A DNA stretch of 64,000 nt from JANRKN01 sp033763435 (GTDB taxonomy: Bacteria > Planctomycetota > Phycisphaerae > Phycisphaerales > UBA1924). The stretch spans positions 16,029-80,028 of the forward strand of contig JANRKN010000072.1 in NCBI GenBank assembly GCA_033763435.1, read 5' to 3'. The notes beneath the pieces were generated by a model. The model was given only the letters and a program-made list of their open reading frames with translations, made no database searches and had not been told where the DNA came from. Positions 44,200 to 52,816 of the stretch are shown here, piece by piece. Numbering within the stretch: position 1 is the first letter of the stretch; every line of letters begins with the position of its first letter. The position numbers and the translations under genes are program-made.

Positions 44200-45201
44200 A
44201 TGAAGACGACTATCACCTTGCTCGCCGCGGCGAGCATCGCGGGCTCGGCGTTCGCCGGCACGCAGATCGCGACCAACCTGGTCAACCTGTACGGCACCAA
44301 CTACAGCGTCGCCTCGTTCAACGTCATCAGCGACGTGGGCCTGGCTGGTACCAGCCTGCAGCCCGAGGGCATGACGTTCTACAACGGCACGCTCTACGTC
44401 GCGGGCGACCGCGACAACGGCGAAACCCGCGGCAGCCTCGTCGCCTACGCCGGCGGCAACCTCGCCTCCCCCACTCGCATCGCCCTCGGCCAGGCGCTTG
44501 ACAGCGACGCGGGCTCGAACCAGAACTGGGGCCCCGAAGGCATCACCGTGAACACCTCCGGCTCGGGCTACGGCTCGTTCTCCTCGGGACCGGGCCGCCT
44601 CGCGGGCGTGGAAGGCGCCGGGCGCGACCGCGCTGGTGTGATCAACCTGTCCGACGGCTCGGTCACCGACCTCGTCGGCAACGCCCCCCAGGTCTTCGGC
44701 AACTTCGATGATCTCGCCTTCTCAGCCTCCGCGGATGCGTTCTTCGCCGTCGACGGCGACCTCGCCTCGAGCCCGCTGGTCCGCCTCAACAAGTTCACGC
44801 TTGCCGTCGAGGCCACCATCGTCGCCAACTGGGGCGGCGGCAACGCCAAGGGTCTGACGGTCGTCTCCAAGGCGTTCGCCGAGCTGTTGACGGGCGCCTC
44901 GATCCTGACGGATCAGGCCTTCATCGCCGCGATCAAGGACGGCACCGGCCCGCTGGGCGTGAACCGCCTGGTGGTCGCGGACCTCAACGGCAACATCATC
45001 GGCTCGCAGCAGGGCTTCAACCTGACGGGTCTGGGCTCGCGCGCGAGCGAGATCGAGGCGATCGCCGTCGATGAAGCCACGGGCCGCATCTTCGTCGGCG
45101 ACGAAGGCACCCGCACCATCCATGTTCTGACGATCCCCGCCCCCTCGGCGCTGGCGCTGCTGGGCGTTGCGGGCTTGGCTGGCGCGCGCCGCCGCCGCTG
45201 A
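44200..45201 (+). CDS. Exported phytase-like propeller protein with PEP-CTERM-like tail
   Basis: 333 residues from ATG 44200, preceded by a GAGAGAGAG-rich ribosome region. Signal peptide TLLAAASIAGSAFAG. The body resembles the esterase-like/phytase or SdiA-regulated beta-propeller class: LVNLYGTNYSVASFNVI, LQPEGMTFYNGTLYVAGD, FDDLAFSASADAFFAVD and ASEIEAIAVDEATGRIFVGD. The C-terminus is a short sorting-type tail: IPAPSALALLGVAGLAGA followed by RRRR (Pro-rich turn, hydrophobic helix, Arg cluster), as in PEP-CTERM-like proteins of Phycisphaerae. No exosortase is in the window. Its N-terminal pattern matches the protein at 46318, which has a dockerin-type end instead. Confidence 0.85.
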   Translation: MKTTITLLAAASIAGSAFAGTQIATNLVNLYGTNYSVASFNVISDVGLAGTSLQPEGMTFYNGTLYVAGDRDNGETRGSLVAYAGGNLASPTRIALGQALDSDAGSNQNWGPEGITVNTSGSGYGSFSSGPGRLAGVEGAGRDRAGVINLSDGSVTDLVGNAPQVFGNFDDLAFSASADAFFAVDGDLASSPLVRLNKFTLAVEATIVANWGGGNAKGLTVVSKAFAELLTGASILTDQAFIAAIKDGTGPLGVNRLVVADLNGNIIGSQQGFNLTGLGSRASEIEAIAVDEATGRIFVGDEGTRTIHVLTIPAPSALALLGVAGLAGARRRR

Positions 45202-45221
45202 GTCTCGTTGATCACTCCTCT

Positions 45222-45257
45222 CGCTCGGGCGCGAAAGCTCCCGAGCGGGCTTGTTTG
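45222..45257 (+). terminator. Candidate terminator after the PEP-CTERM-like gene
   Basis: 8-bp stem CGCTCGGG / CCCGAGCG with a 10-nt loop, followed by GGCTTGTTTG. The T tract is short and broken, so termination may be partial. Confidence 0.5.
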
Positions 45258-45283
45258 AACTTCCGGTCGCTCAGGAGTCTGGG

Positions 45284-46246
45284 ATGTCCCGCATGGCGCG
45301 CGCGTTCACGCTCATCGAACTTCTTGTGGTGATCGCGATCATCGCGCTGCTGATCGGCATTCTGCTGCCCTCGCTGGGCGCCGCGCGAGAGACGGCGCGT
45401 CAGACCAAGTGCGCCAGCAACCTGCGTCAGCTTGCCACGGCTGCGACGACGTACTCCAACGACGCCAAGGGCTATTTCAACAGCGGCCCGTTCGAGAACC
45501 GCCGAGGCATGAACTGGGCTCCGATGCACGAACGGAGCTGGGTCGCCGACTTTGTCCGCGCCGACATCATCCGCCCGGGCAACTTCCTCTGCCCCTCCAG
45601 CCCGGGGCGGGTCAGCGAAGCGTGGCAGGACACCCGCGGCGGCGTCATCTATCAGTACACCACCCCCGAGATCGAACGCTTCTTCACCGAGGGGTACAAC
45701 ACCAACTACGCCCAGAGCTGGCAGATGGCCTACACCGACATGCGCACGCCGGGGCCCACCGCCTCGGTGGCCAATTGGGACGACGTCACTGACGTCATCG
45801 GCCCGCTCAACGAGCGCTTTGTGGGCGGGCGCACCGTCGCGAGCAAAGTCCTGCTCTTTGCCGACGGCAACGCCCAGCTTTCCGCTCAGGTCACCATCGC
45901 CGGCCAGACCTACACCTGCGCCAAGAACCAGACCGACGGCCCCAAAGGCCTGTCGCGCTCGCCCGCGGGCACCACCGTCTGGGGACGCCAGGACTGGGAA
46001 AACCTGGGCCCTGCGCACGGCAAGGGCAACCTCGTCGCCAACTTGGGCAACTCGGGCCACAGCGCGCTCTACACCAACCTCGCCTTCGCCGATGGGCACG
46101 TCGCCAACGTCAGCGACTCTCAGCGCGACGGTCGGCACATCGGCGCCGTCGGCACCAAGGACGGCTGGCGCACATGGCTCACCCCCGAGCTCGACGACAG
46201 GGTGTTCGCTGGCTCGCTGGCGCACACCGCTGGCGCGCCGTTCTGA
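45284..46246 (+). CDS. DUF1559-type pseudopilin (type II secretion/pilin-like)
   Basis: 320 residues from ATG 45284, with AGGAG six bases upstream. The N-terminus is a prepilin leader and helix: MSRMARAFTLIELLVVIAII. The leader ends just before the Phe-Thr-Leu-Ile-Glu site that a prepilin peptidase would cut and methylate. Next comes LGAARETARQTKCASNLRQL, typical of the planctomycete DUF1559 group. Near the C-terminus HSALYTNLAFADGHVA matches the H-X9/10-DG motif of this group. Such proteins are numerous in planctomycetes; their role (minor pilin or secretion pseudopilin) is not settled. It stands between the two propeller genes in the same direction. Confidence 0.9.
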   Translation: MSRMARAFTLIELLVVIAIIALLIGILLPSLGAARETARQTKCASNLRQLATAATTYSNDAKGYFNSGPFENRRGMNWAPMHERSWVADFVRADIIRPGNFLCPSSPGRVSEAWQDTRGGVIYQYTTPEIERFFTEGYNTNYAQSWQMAYTDMRTPGPTASVANWDDVTDVIGPLNERFVGGRTVASKVLLFADGNAQLSAQVTIAGQTYTCAKNQTDGPKGLSRSPAGTTVWGRQDWENLGPAHGKGNLVANLGNSGHSALYTNLAFADGHVANVSDSQRDGRHIGAVGTKDGWRTWLTPELDDRVFAGSLAHTAGAPF

Positions 46247-46317
46247 TTCATCGCCTCGCCGTCGAACTCATCCGCTTCGGTTGCTCGGTCCCGCCCGCGT
46301 TCCCAGGAGAAAGTCTC

Positions 46318-47514
46318 ATGATGCGTTCTGCCGCCCTGCTCGCCATCGCCGCTGCCGCGAACCTCGCCGCGGCCCAGTCGAACCTCACCCTTTTCGGCCA
46401 GGACTATGCCGTCACGCGCCTGGACTACAGCGAGGTGCGGTGGGCCGATCCGCTCGCCCCCGGCATTGACATCAATCTCATCGAAGTCGAAGGCGCCCAC
46501 TGGCTCGGCAACGACCGCCTTCTGCTGTCGATGGACGCGGGCGACTCGCTCCTCACGATCAAGAACTGGGTCGTCGAAGTCCAGATCAATCGCGACCCCG
46601 CCGGCGCCCCCGTCTCGCTCTCGTACGTTCGCACGGTTCTTGCCAACGACCCCTTCGAGCCCGGCTACGGCGGCTTTGACCTGAGCCCCTGCGGCCTCAC
46701 CCTCAACACTTCCGCCTCGGGCCTTGCCGCCAACGGCAACCTTCTCATCGGCGACAGTGAGGCCAACCGCTTCGTCGGCTACTCCACCTCGACGGGCTCG
46801 CTGCTGGGCGCCGTCAGCACGCCGCAGAACCCCAGCTACGACGACCTCGCCTTCGTCCCCACCGACGGCCACGTGTACACCATCGACGAGGACGGCTACA
46901 AGGTTGCCGTGTTCTCGACGGGCGGCGCGTTCATCCGCAGCTTTGGCATCCCGGGCCTCACCGCTCTCAGCGAGTTCGCCGTGCCCGGCTCGCCCAAGGG
47001 CATGACGTTCCTCAGCGACGTTCCGGGCGTCCCCGCCTCGATCCGTCGCGCCGGAGGCTCGCTGCTGGTCGCGCTCGATGACAACAACCCTGGTCTTCAG
47101 GTCTTCGACCTCGCGGGCAACGTGCTCGCGACCGAGCCGCTCACCGACGAGCCCCTGTTCGGCGGGTTCTCGCTCCTGAATCAGGGCCCGGACTGCAGCC
47201 GCCTCCTTCAACTCGAGGCCGCGGCCTTCGACCCTGACACCGGCACCATCTTCCTCATTAACGAGGGCTTCCTCACCTCCTGCTCCGGCTTCTTCATCCT
47301 CGTCCCCAACAACCCCTGCCCCGCCGACTTCGACGGCACCGGCTTCGTCGACTCCGACGATTTCGTCGCCTTCGTTCAGGCCTTCACCCTCGGGTGCGAC
47401 GGCGCGGGCTCGCCCGATCCCGCCTGCGTCAAGAGCGCCGACTTCGACGGGACCGGCTTCGTCGACTCCGATGACTTTGTCACGTTCGTTCAGGCCTTCA
47501 GCGCCGGCTGCTGA
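46318..47514 (+). CDS. Exported phytase-like propeller protein with GC-type dockerin repeats
   Basis: 398 residues from ATG 46318, with AGGAG upstream. Signal peptide SAALLAIAAAANLAAAQ. The body resembles the protein at 44200 (NLTLFGQDYAVTRLDY here, LVNLYGTNYSVASFNV there) and includes YDDLAFVPTDGHVYTIDEDG, of the phytase/esterase-like propeller type. The last ~65 residues are two GC-type dockerin repeats (DFDGTGFVDSDDFVAFV, then DFDGTGFVDSDDFVTFV), the protein ending AGC. A strong terminator follows. It was possibly derived from a shared ancestor with the 44200 gene and has since received a different C-terminal anchor. Confidence 0.85.
   Translation: MMRSAALLAIAAAANLAAAQSNLTLFGQDYAVTRLDYSEVRWADPLAPGIDINLIEVEGAHWLGNDRLLLSMDAGDSLLTIKNWVVEVQINRDPAGAPVSLSYVRTVLANDPFEPGYGGFDLSPCGLTLNTSASGLAANGNLLIGDSEANRFVGYSTSTGSLLGAVSTPQNPSYDDLAFVPTDGHVYTIDEDGYKVAVFSTGGAFIRSFGIPGLTALSEFAVPGSPKGMTFLSDVPGVPASIRRAGGSLLVALDDNNPGLQVFDLAGNVLATEPLTDEPLFGGFSLLNQGPDCSRLLQLEAAAFDPDTGTIFLINEGFLTSCSGFFILVPNNPCPADFDGTGFVDSDDFVAFVQAFTLGCDGAGSPDPACVKSADFDGTGFVDSDDFVTFVQAFSAGC
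47323..47511 (+). repeat. GC-type dockerin repeat pair of the second propeller protein
   Basis: Two units with the same consensus as 43728-43919: A-D-F-D-G-T-G-F-V-D-S-D-D-F then V-x-F-V-Q-A-F, with Gly-Cys at each end. Confidence 0.8.
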
Positions 47515-47539
47515 GCCTCATTGCCGCGTCCATCGCACG

Positions 47540-47566
47540 AGCCCCGGCCCTGCGCCGGGGCTTTTC
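47540..47566 (+). terminator. Intrinsic terminator after the second propeller gene
   Basis: 9-bp stem AGCCCCGGC / GCCGGGGCT with loop CCTGC, then TTTTC. It lies 26 nt after the stop. Confidence 0.8.
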
Positions 47567-47788
47567 GCTGCGCCGGTCCCGTCCGAGAAGCGCGTCCGGT
47601 GCGCGTTCGGCCCGCGCACGAAGCGCGTCTCGGGGGGTCCCCCCCGCGCGTTTCGCGTGCGGGGCCGGGCGTTTCGGGGTAGTCTTTCACGCTCCCGCCG
47701 ACGTCGCGCGGGGCTCGTGGAAGGGCCGAGGCAGACACGCTGGATGTTCACCCCGGGCGGACGCCCGGCAGATCGGGAGCTTGGGTCG

Positions 47789-50700
47789 ATGCGCACCACG
47801 GGCCGCGCGGTTGTTGTTCTCACCTCGGTGTCCGCGCTGCTCGCGCTCGCGGGCACGGCGCTCGGCCAGCTCGCGCCCGGCGCCCTGCCCGGCGCCGCTC
47901 CGATCCCCTGGCGCAGCGAGCACCTCGGCCCCGCCGCGGCACCGTTGATCGCGCTCGCACAGCCTGCGGTCACCTCGGCCCCGTGGGACGCGCTCGAAGC
48001 GATGCATGCGCAGGGAGCCTCGGCCCGCGTCGTGCTCCGTCTGCGCGCGCCGCTGACCGATGAGTCCCGCGCGCTGCTCGCCTCGCTGGGCATCAAGGTC
48101 CTCGCGCCGCTGGGTGCGCGCGACCACTTCGCGCTGGCCGACGGCGCGCTGCTCGACCTCGCCGCGCTGCGCGCCTCGAACCTGATCGACCGCGCCGACA
48201 CGGTCCGCCCCGAGTGGAAGCGCTCGCCCCTGCTCGCGCGCGTTCCATCTCACGCGATCGTTCGTACGAACGACGCAGCGAACCCGAGCGTCTCGACCGC
48301 CAATCCCGTTCTTGCGGCGTACGTGCTGATGCACGCCGACCGCACGCCCGATGCCCGCGCTCAGGCGCTCATTACTTCCCGCGGCGGCGTAGTCCGATCG
48401 GCGCTCACGTCGCTGCCTGCGCTCGTCGTCGAGATGCCGCTGGACGGGCTCAGCGCGCTGGCCTTCGAGGACGACGTGCAGTGGATCGAGCCAGCAATCC
48501 CCGCGCTCACCGAGCTGAACGCCGCCAACCGCGCGCGCACGCAGGCTGACCTGGTCCAAGCCGCGCCGTGCAACCTCTCGGGTGCCGGCGTGACCGTGAT
48601 GGTGTTTGACGGCGGGCGCGCCCGCGCGACGCACCAGGACTTCGGCGGTCGCCTCACGACCCACGACACCTCCTCGACCTCCAATCACGCGACCCACGTC
48701 GCGGGCACGATCGGCGGCTCCGGCGCCGCGAGCGCTGGCCTCCACCGCGGCATGGCGCCCGCCACGCGACTGCTCTCCTACGGCTTTCAGTCCGACGGCA
48801 CCGGCACATTCCTGTACACCAACCCGGGCGACATGGAGAGCGACTACCTCGACGCCATCGCCCGCGGCGCGACCATCGCGAACAACTCCATCGGCACCAA
48901 CACCGAGTCCAACGGCTTTGACTGCCTCTTCCAAGGGCAGTACGGCCTCACCGACGCGCTGATCGACAACGTTGTCCGCGGCTCGCTCGGTTCGCCGTTG
49001 CGCCTGGTCTTTGCCGCGGGCAACGAACGCCAAGGCACGCGCTGCAACATCGAAGGCTTCGGCTCCTTCTACTCGGTTGCGCCGCCCGCCGGCGCCAAGA
49101 ACCACCTGTCGATCGGCGCGATCCACGCCAACTCCGACGCGATGACCACGTTCTCCTCGTGGGGCCCGACCGATGACGGGCGCATGAAGCCCGACTTCGT
49201 CGGCCCGGGCTGCCAGTCCGATGGCGATGGCGGCGTGACGAGCACGGGCTCATCCTCGGACAGCGCCTATGCCGTCCTCTGCGGCACATCGATGGCCGCT
49301 CCCACCGTCACGGGCCTGGCCGCGCTGCTGCTCGAAGACTTCCGCGCCCGCAACCCCCTCCGCCCCGATCCGCTCAACAGCACGCTCAAGGTTCTGTTCG
49401 CGCAGTCCGCTGTGGACCTCGGCAACCCGGGCCCTGATTACCAGTTCGGGTATGGCTCGGTCCGCGTCAAGGACGCGATCGACCTCATGCGGCTGAACAA
49501 CTGGCGCGAGCGCAGCGTTGCTCCCGCCGCGGTGAGGACGTTCGCGCTCGACGTGCCTGCGGGCGCGGGCGAGCTCAAGGTCACGCTCGCGTGGGACGAC
49601 CCCGCCGCAGCGCCCAACGTCATCCCGTCGCTTGTGAACGATCTGGACCTCGTGCTGATCGACCCGAGCACCGGCGCCGAGCGCTTCGCGTGGTCGCTCA
49701 ACCCCGCCGACCCGAGCGCGAACGCGACGCAGAACGGCGCCAACACGCGCGACAACCTCGAACAGGTGTTCGTCGCTTCGCCCGCGGCGGGCCGATGGAT
49801 CGCGCAGGTCCGCGCGACCAGCCTTCCCGGGGGGACGCAGCCGTTCTCGATCGTCTCCAGCGCGGCGATGACGCCCGAGCCGCAGGTTTCGATCTCGGTG
49901 CAGAGCGTGCCGACGGGCCTCGTGCCCGCGGGCGAATCGCGCGTCGTCAGCGCAATCATCGACGCGGACGCGGACCAGTTGGTTCCAGGCTCGGCGGTCG
50001 CGCGGTTCCGCGCGGGCCCGCAGGGCGCGTGGGCTGAGGTGCCGCTCACGCCGGGCGCGAACAACGTCTGGTCGGCGACGATCCCCGGCATGCGCTGCGG
50101 CGACAGCCCGCGCGTGATGTTCGCCGCCCGAGGCCAGGCCAGCGGCGAGTCCTCGACCGGTGAGTTCCCCTTCGTCGTCGGCGTCAACAGCGTCTTCTGG
50201 GCCGACAACTTCCAGACCGACCGGGGCTGGACCGTCACCAACTCCTCGGGCCTCACGACCGGCGCGTGGCAGCGCGGCGTGCCCGTCACGCCCTCGGCCG
50301 GCGAGCCCCCCACCGACGCCGACGGCTCGGGGCAGTGCTTCCTCACCGACAACCGCGCGGGCAATTTCGACGTCGACAACGGCTCGACGACGCTGACCTC
50401 GCCCGCGATCGATCTCGCGGGCGTCACGGACCCGATCCTGCGCTACTCGCGCTGGATGGCCAACTCCGCGACCGACGCCGACCGACTCGAGGTCTTCGTC
50501 TCGGGCGACAACGGCGCGACGTGGGCCCTCGTCGACAGCGTCGCGAACGAGCAGCGCTGGGCCACGCGCTCGGTGCGCCTGGCGGACTTCATCACGCCGG
50601 GCAGTCAGACCCGCATCCGCGTCACGGTCGGCGACCTGGACACGCCCTCAATCGTCGAGGCCGGGTTCGACGCGGTGCAGATCCTGGGCCGAACGTGCGC

Positions 50701-50905
50701 CAACCCGTGCCCGGCCGACTTTGACGCTTCGGGCTTTGCCGACGTTGACGACTTCGTCGCCTTCGTCGGCGCCTTCGAGGCGGGGTGTGTCGAGGCGGGT
50801 GCGCCCGATGCCGCGTGCCCCCGCTCGGCGGACGTCGACAGCTCGGGCTTCATCGACGTTGACGACTTCGTGGCCTTCGTCGATGCCTTCACCCGCGGCT
50901 GCTGA
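47789..50905 (+). CDS. Secreted subtilisin-like (S8) serine peptidase with GC-type dockerin repeats
   Basis: 1038 residues from ATG 47789. Signal peptide VVVLTSVSALLALAGTALGQ; residues ~30-250 form a propeptide-like region. The catalytic triad is recognisable: Asp274 in VMVFDGG, His300 in NHATHVAGTIGG (Ala replaces the usual Gly after His), Ser501 in CGTSMAAPTVTG. A beta domain follows (LKVTLAWDDPAAAPNVIPSL), as in subtilase P-like domains, then a jelly-roll-like domain beginning VFWADNFQTDRGWTVTNSSG. The end carries two dockerin-type repeats (DFDASGFADVDDFVAFV, DVDSSGFIDVDDFVAFV) and the final GC. It probably degrades protein outside the cell or at its surface. Confidence 0.9.
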   Translation: MRTTGRAVVVLTSVSALLALAGTALGQLAPGALPGAAPIPWRSEHLGPAAAPLIALAQPAVTSAPWDALEAMHAQGASARVVLRLRAPLTDESRALLASLGIKVLAPLGARDHFALADGALLDLAALRASNLIDRADTVRPEWKRSPLLARVPSHAIVRTNDAANPSVSTANPVLAAYVLMHADRTPDARAQALITSRGGVVRSALTSLPALVVEMPLDGLSALAFEDDVQWIEPAIPALTELNAANRARTQADLVQAAPCNLSGAGVTVMVFDGGRARATHQDFGGRLTTHDTSSTSNHATHVAGTIGGSGAASAGLHRGMAPATRLLSYGFQSDGTGTFLYTNPGDMESDYLDAIARGATIANNSIGTNTESNGFDCLFQGQYGLTDALIDNVVRGSLGSPLRLVFAAGNERQGTRCNIEGFGSFYSVAPPAGAKNHLSIGAIHANSDAMTTFSSWGPTDDGRMKPDFVGPGCQSDGDGGVTSTGSSSDSAYAVLCGTSMAAPTVTGLAALLLEDFRARNPLRPDPLNSTLKVLFAQSAVDLGNPGPDYQFGYGSVRVKDAIDLMRLNNWRERSVAPAAVRTFALDVPAGAGELKVTLAWDDPAAAPNVIPSLVNDLDLVLIDPSTGAERFAWSLNPADPSANATQNGANTRDNLEQVFVASPAAGRWIAQVRATSLPGGTQPFSIVSSAAMTPEPQVSISVQSVPTGLVPAGESRVVSAIIDADADQLVPGSAVARFRAGPQGAWAEVPLTPGANNVWSATIPGMRCGDSPRVMFAARGQASGESSTGEFPFVVGVNSVFWADNFQTDRGWTVTNSSGLTTGAWQRGVPVTPSAGEPPTDADGSGQCFLTDNRAGNFDVDNGSTTLTSPAIDLAGVTDPILRYSRWMANSATDADRLEVFVSGDNGATWALVDSVANEQRWATRSVRLADFITPGSQTRIRVTVGDLDTPSIVEAGFDAVQILGRTCANPCPADFDASGFADVDDFVAFVGAFEAGCVEAGAPDAACPRSADVDSSGFIDVDDFVAFVDAFTRGC
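50714..50902 (+). repeat. GC-type dockerin repeat pair of the S8 peptidase
   Basis: Two units parallel to 43728-43919 and 47323-47511, with D-V-D-D-F in place of D-S-D-D-F. Confidence 0.78.
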
Positions 50906-51028
50906 CCGGGTGCGGAGAGGCCGAGGCGGGCGCCCCGGTTCTCGGGCCCAAACGCGGGACGAGACAAGGGATGTCCCCGATTTTTCGCGGCAGGGCCCGG
51001 GGCGCTCAGGAATTGCCCCGTCGCATCC

Positions 51029-51057
51029 TTGACGATGCCGCGCCAATCGCCAATACT
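51029..51057 (+). promoter_or_regulatory. Sigma-70-type promoter with a terminator directly downstream
   Basis: TTGACG (51029-51034), 17-bp spacer, AATACT (51052-51057). Start expected near 51064. The hairpin at 51085 begins only about 20 nt later. The first coding gene starts at 51187. Confidence 0.6.
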
Positions 51058-51084
51058 CTCTTTACCAACTTAGTCCCCACCCCC

Positions 51085-51127
51085 AAAGTGCACGGTCAGC
51101 CGCGAGGCGAGCCGTGCACTTTTTTTC
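51085..51127 (+). terminator. Strong hairpin-T-tract (attenuator or short-RNA terminator)
   Basis: 11-bp stem AAAGTGCACGG / CCGTGCACTTT with a 16-nt loop and a run of seven T. It sits between the promoter at 51029 and the gene at 51187, so it either ends a transcript of about 60 nt or acts as an attenuator. Being 180 nt after the S8 stop, it could also end that message. Confidence 0.75.
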
Positions 51128-51186
51128 GTGCCCACGGGGGCGCGGTCACCGCACGGCCGACGGCCGATTCGCGTACAAAGCTGACC

Positions 51187-52398
51187 ATGCGCAGGGCGGT
51201 CGGATTTCTCGCTCGCTGGCTGGGCCGCGGGTCGTTGCTCGCCGCGTGGCTCGGCATGCTCGCGTGGCTCGTGGGCCATGCCGCGGGCGATCGCACGCTG
51301 CTGCTGCAGTACCTCAACTGGGTGCCGACGCTGGCGGTGATCTTCGGCGCGTCGGCGTTGCTGATCTTCGCGGGCGTGTTCTTCCGTGCCGCCCGGAGGA
51401 GCGCGTGGTCGCTCGATGCGCAGGCGGAGCCTCCCCCGGACCCCGCGACATGGAAGGGCCCGTGCCGGCGCGCGCTCGCGCTGACCCGTCTGGGTTGGCT
51501 TGCCCTGTTCATGCTCGTCGCGTGGCTCGTTGCGGTTGAGTGGCGCATCGCAAGCGCGCCGCGCCCGGGCCCAGCCTCGCGCCCGTTCACGCTCCGCACC
51601 GTTTTCTGGAACCAGAGCAAGGACCTCGCGCCCGACGCTTCGCGGTGGGTGAGTCTCGTCGCGGCGCAGGACCCTGACCTGGTCATGCTGACCGATCCGC
51701 CCGGAGCGGCCGTCGCTGGCTATCCGGCGCTGATCGATGCGATGCGCCCCGCGCCCGGCGCGCCGATGCACTCGCTGAGCTTCCTCGGATTTTCTGTCAT
51801 CTCGCGCGTGCCGATCCTCGCCTGGGGAGGGTCGTCGCTGGGGCTGAAATCCTCGCTTGGCTTTGACCCGCGCCACTGGGTCACGCCCAAGGAGCTGTGG
51901 CGCGACGTGCCCGACCCGGGCCGGGCGATGTGGCTCACGCTCGAAACCACGCCGATCCTCGGCAAGCCGATCACGGTCTGGATCCTCGACCTGCCCTCGG
52001 ATCTGGGGTATCCGCGCGAACAGATGATGCGCGATGCGGCCGCGGCGATCGCGGCGTTCCGCGGGCCCATGTGGGTGTTCGATTCGCGCGGCGCGATGAC
52101 GCCCTCGGGCTCGAGCACCTTCCCGCCCGCGGACATGATGGTCGGGGACTTCAACACGCCGCGAGGCGCTCGCTCGCTGCGTCACCTCACTGCCATGAAC
52201 GGCCGGTCGCTCGAGCATGGATTCGACATCGCGGGCCGCGGACATGCCGCGAGCTTTCCGGGGCGCTGGCTGCCACTGGAGCTCTGGCACATCGACCACG
52301 GTTTTGTCTCGCCCGAGATCGTGACGACGCGGTACACGCTCGTGCACACGGGCATCTCGACGCACGCGCTACAGGCGATGGACGTGCGGGCGCGCTGA
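51187..52398 (+). CDS. Membrane-anchored endonuclease/exonuclease/phosphatase-fold protein
   Basis: 403 residues from ATG 51187. Three N-terminal membrane helices (RGSLLAAWLGMLAWLVGHAA, WVPTLAVIFGASALLIFAGV, LGWLALFMLVAWLVAVEW) precede an EEP-type hydrolase domain. In it are WNQSKDLAPDASRWVSLVAA (start of the fold), DPDLVMLTDP, SVISRVPILAW, MMVGDFNTPRGARSL (the G-D-F-N motif) and LELWHIDHGFVSPEI (the I-D-H motif). In this superfamily those residues bind metal and the scissile phosphate. The substrate cannot be told; the domain would face outward. Possibly controlled by the leader hairpin upstream. Confidence 0.85.
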   Translation: MRRAVGFLARWLGRGSLLAAWLGMLAWLVGHAAGDRTLLLQYLNWVPTLAVIFGASALLIFAGVFFRAARRSAWSLDAQAEPPPDPATWKGPCRRALALTRLGWLALFMLVAWLVAVEWRIASAPRPGPASRPFTLRTVFWNQSKDLAPDASRWVSLVAAQDPDLVMLTDPPGAAVAGYPALIDAMRPAPGAPMHSLSFLGFSVISRVPILAWGGSSLGLKSSLGFDPRHWVTPKELWRDVPDPGRAMWLTLETTPILGKPITVWILDLPSDLGYPREQMMRDAAAAIAAFRGPMWVFDSRGAMTPSGSSTFPPADMMVGDFNTPRGARSLRHLTAMNGRSLEHGFDIAGRGHAASFPGRWLPLELWHIDHGFVSPEIVTTRYTLVHTGISTHALQAMDVRAR

Positions 52399-52816
52399 GG
52401 TTCGCGACAAATCCCCGGCCCTTGCCGATCGTTTGCTGTTGGCATCAATCCCCCCGCGCGCCGCGCTGGACGCGGGGTGGCCGCGCGCCCTGAATCAGGT
52501 AGGCTCGCCCGGGGTGCGAGCACCGATCACGCTTCTCACTATCCGTGCCCCGCGTTCGGCACCGCCAAGAGCCCCTAAAGGGGCCCCCACACGGACCGAC
52601 CGCGGGGCATTTTCTGCGCACGGGCTCCCCGCCGGCCCGGATCTGTGAATCTCGGACCAAAGTCGCCCCCGCGCACGGTCGATGTCCCCTCGGCAAGCGC
52701 GCGGCGGCTGGGCGGCACGGACGCCCCCACCCCCCGCCCGCACCACCCGCTCGCACGCCCGCGAGCCGCAGCCCAACGCCCCGAAGACCCGGCCTGAGAA
52801 CGAACGGAGATCCGAC
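52399..52816. other. Intergenic region, no gene seen
   Basis: About 420 bp. It contains a small hairpin GCCCCTAAAGGGGC at 52571-52584 without a T run and a C-rich tract around 52720-52760, then the ribosome site of the PilZ-like gene. Open frames on either strand here are Arg/Pro-rich and look non-coding. Confidence 0.5.

Noticed and set aside
42792..44300. Minus-strand open frame spanning the end of the GH15 gene and the intergenic terminator
   Set aside because: Shadow frame; it would cross the strong terminator hairpin and the start of the next gene.
52571..52584. Hairpin as terminator of the gene at 51187
   Set aside because: Five-bp stem followed by C residues, no T run, and about 170 nt after the stop.
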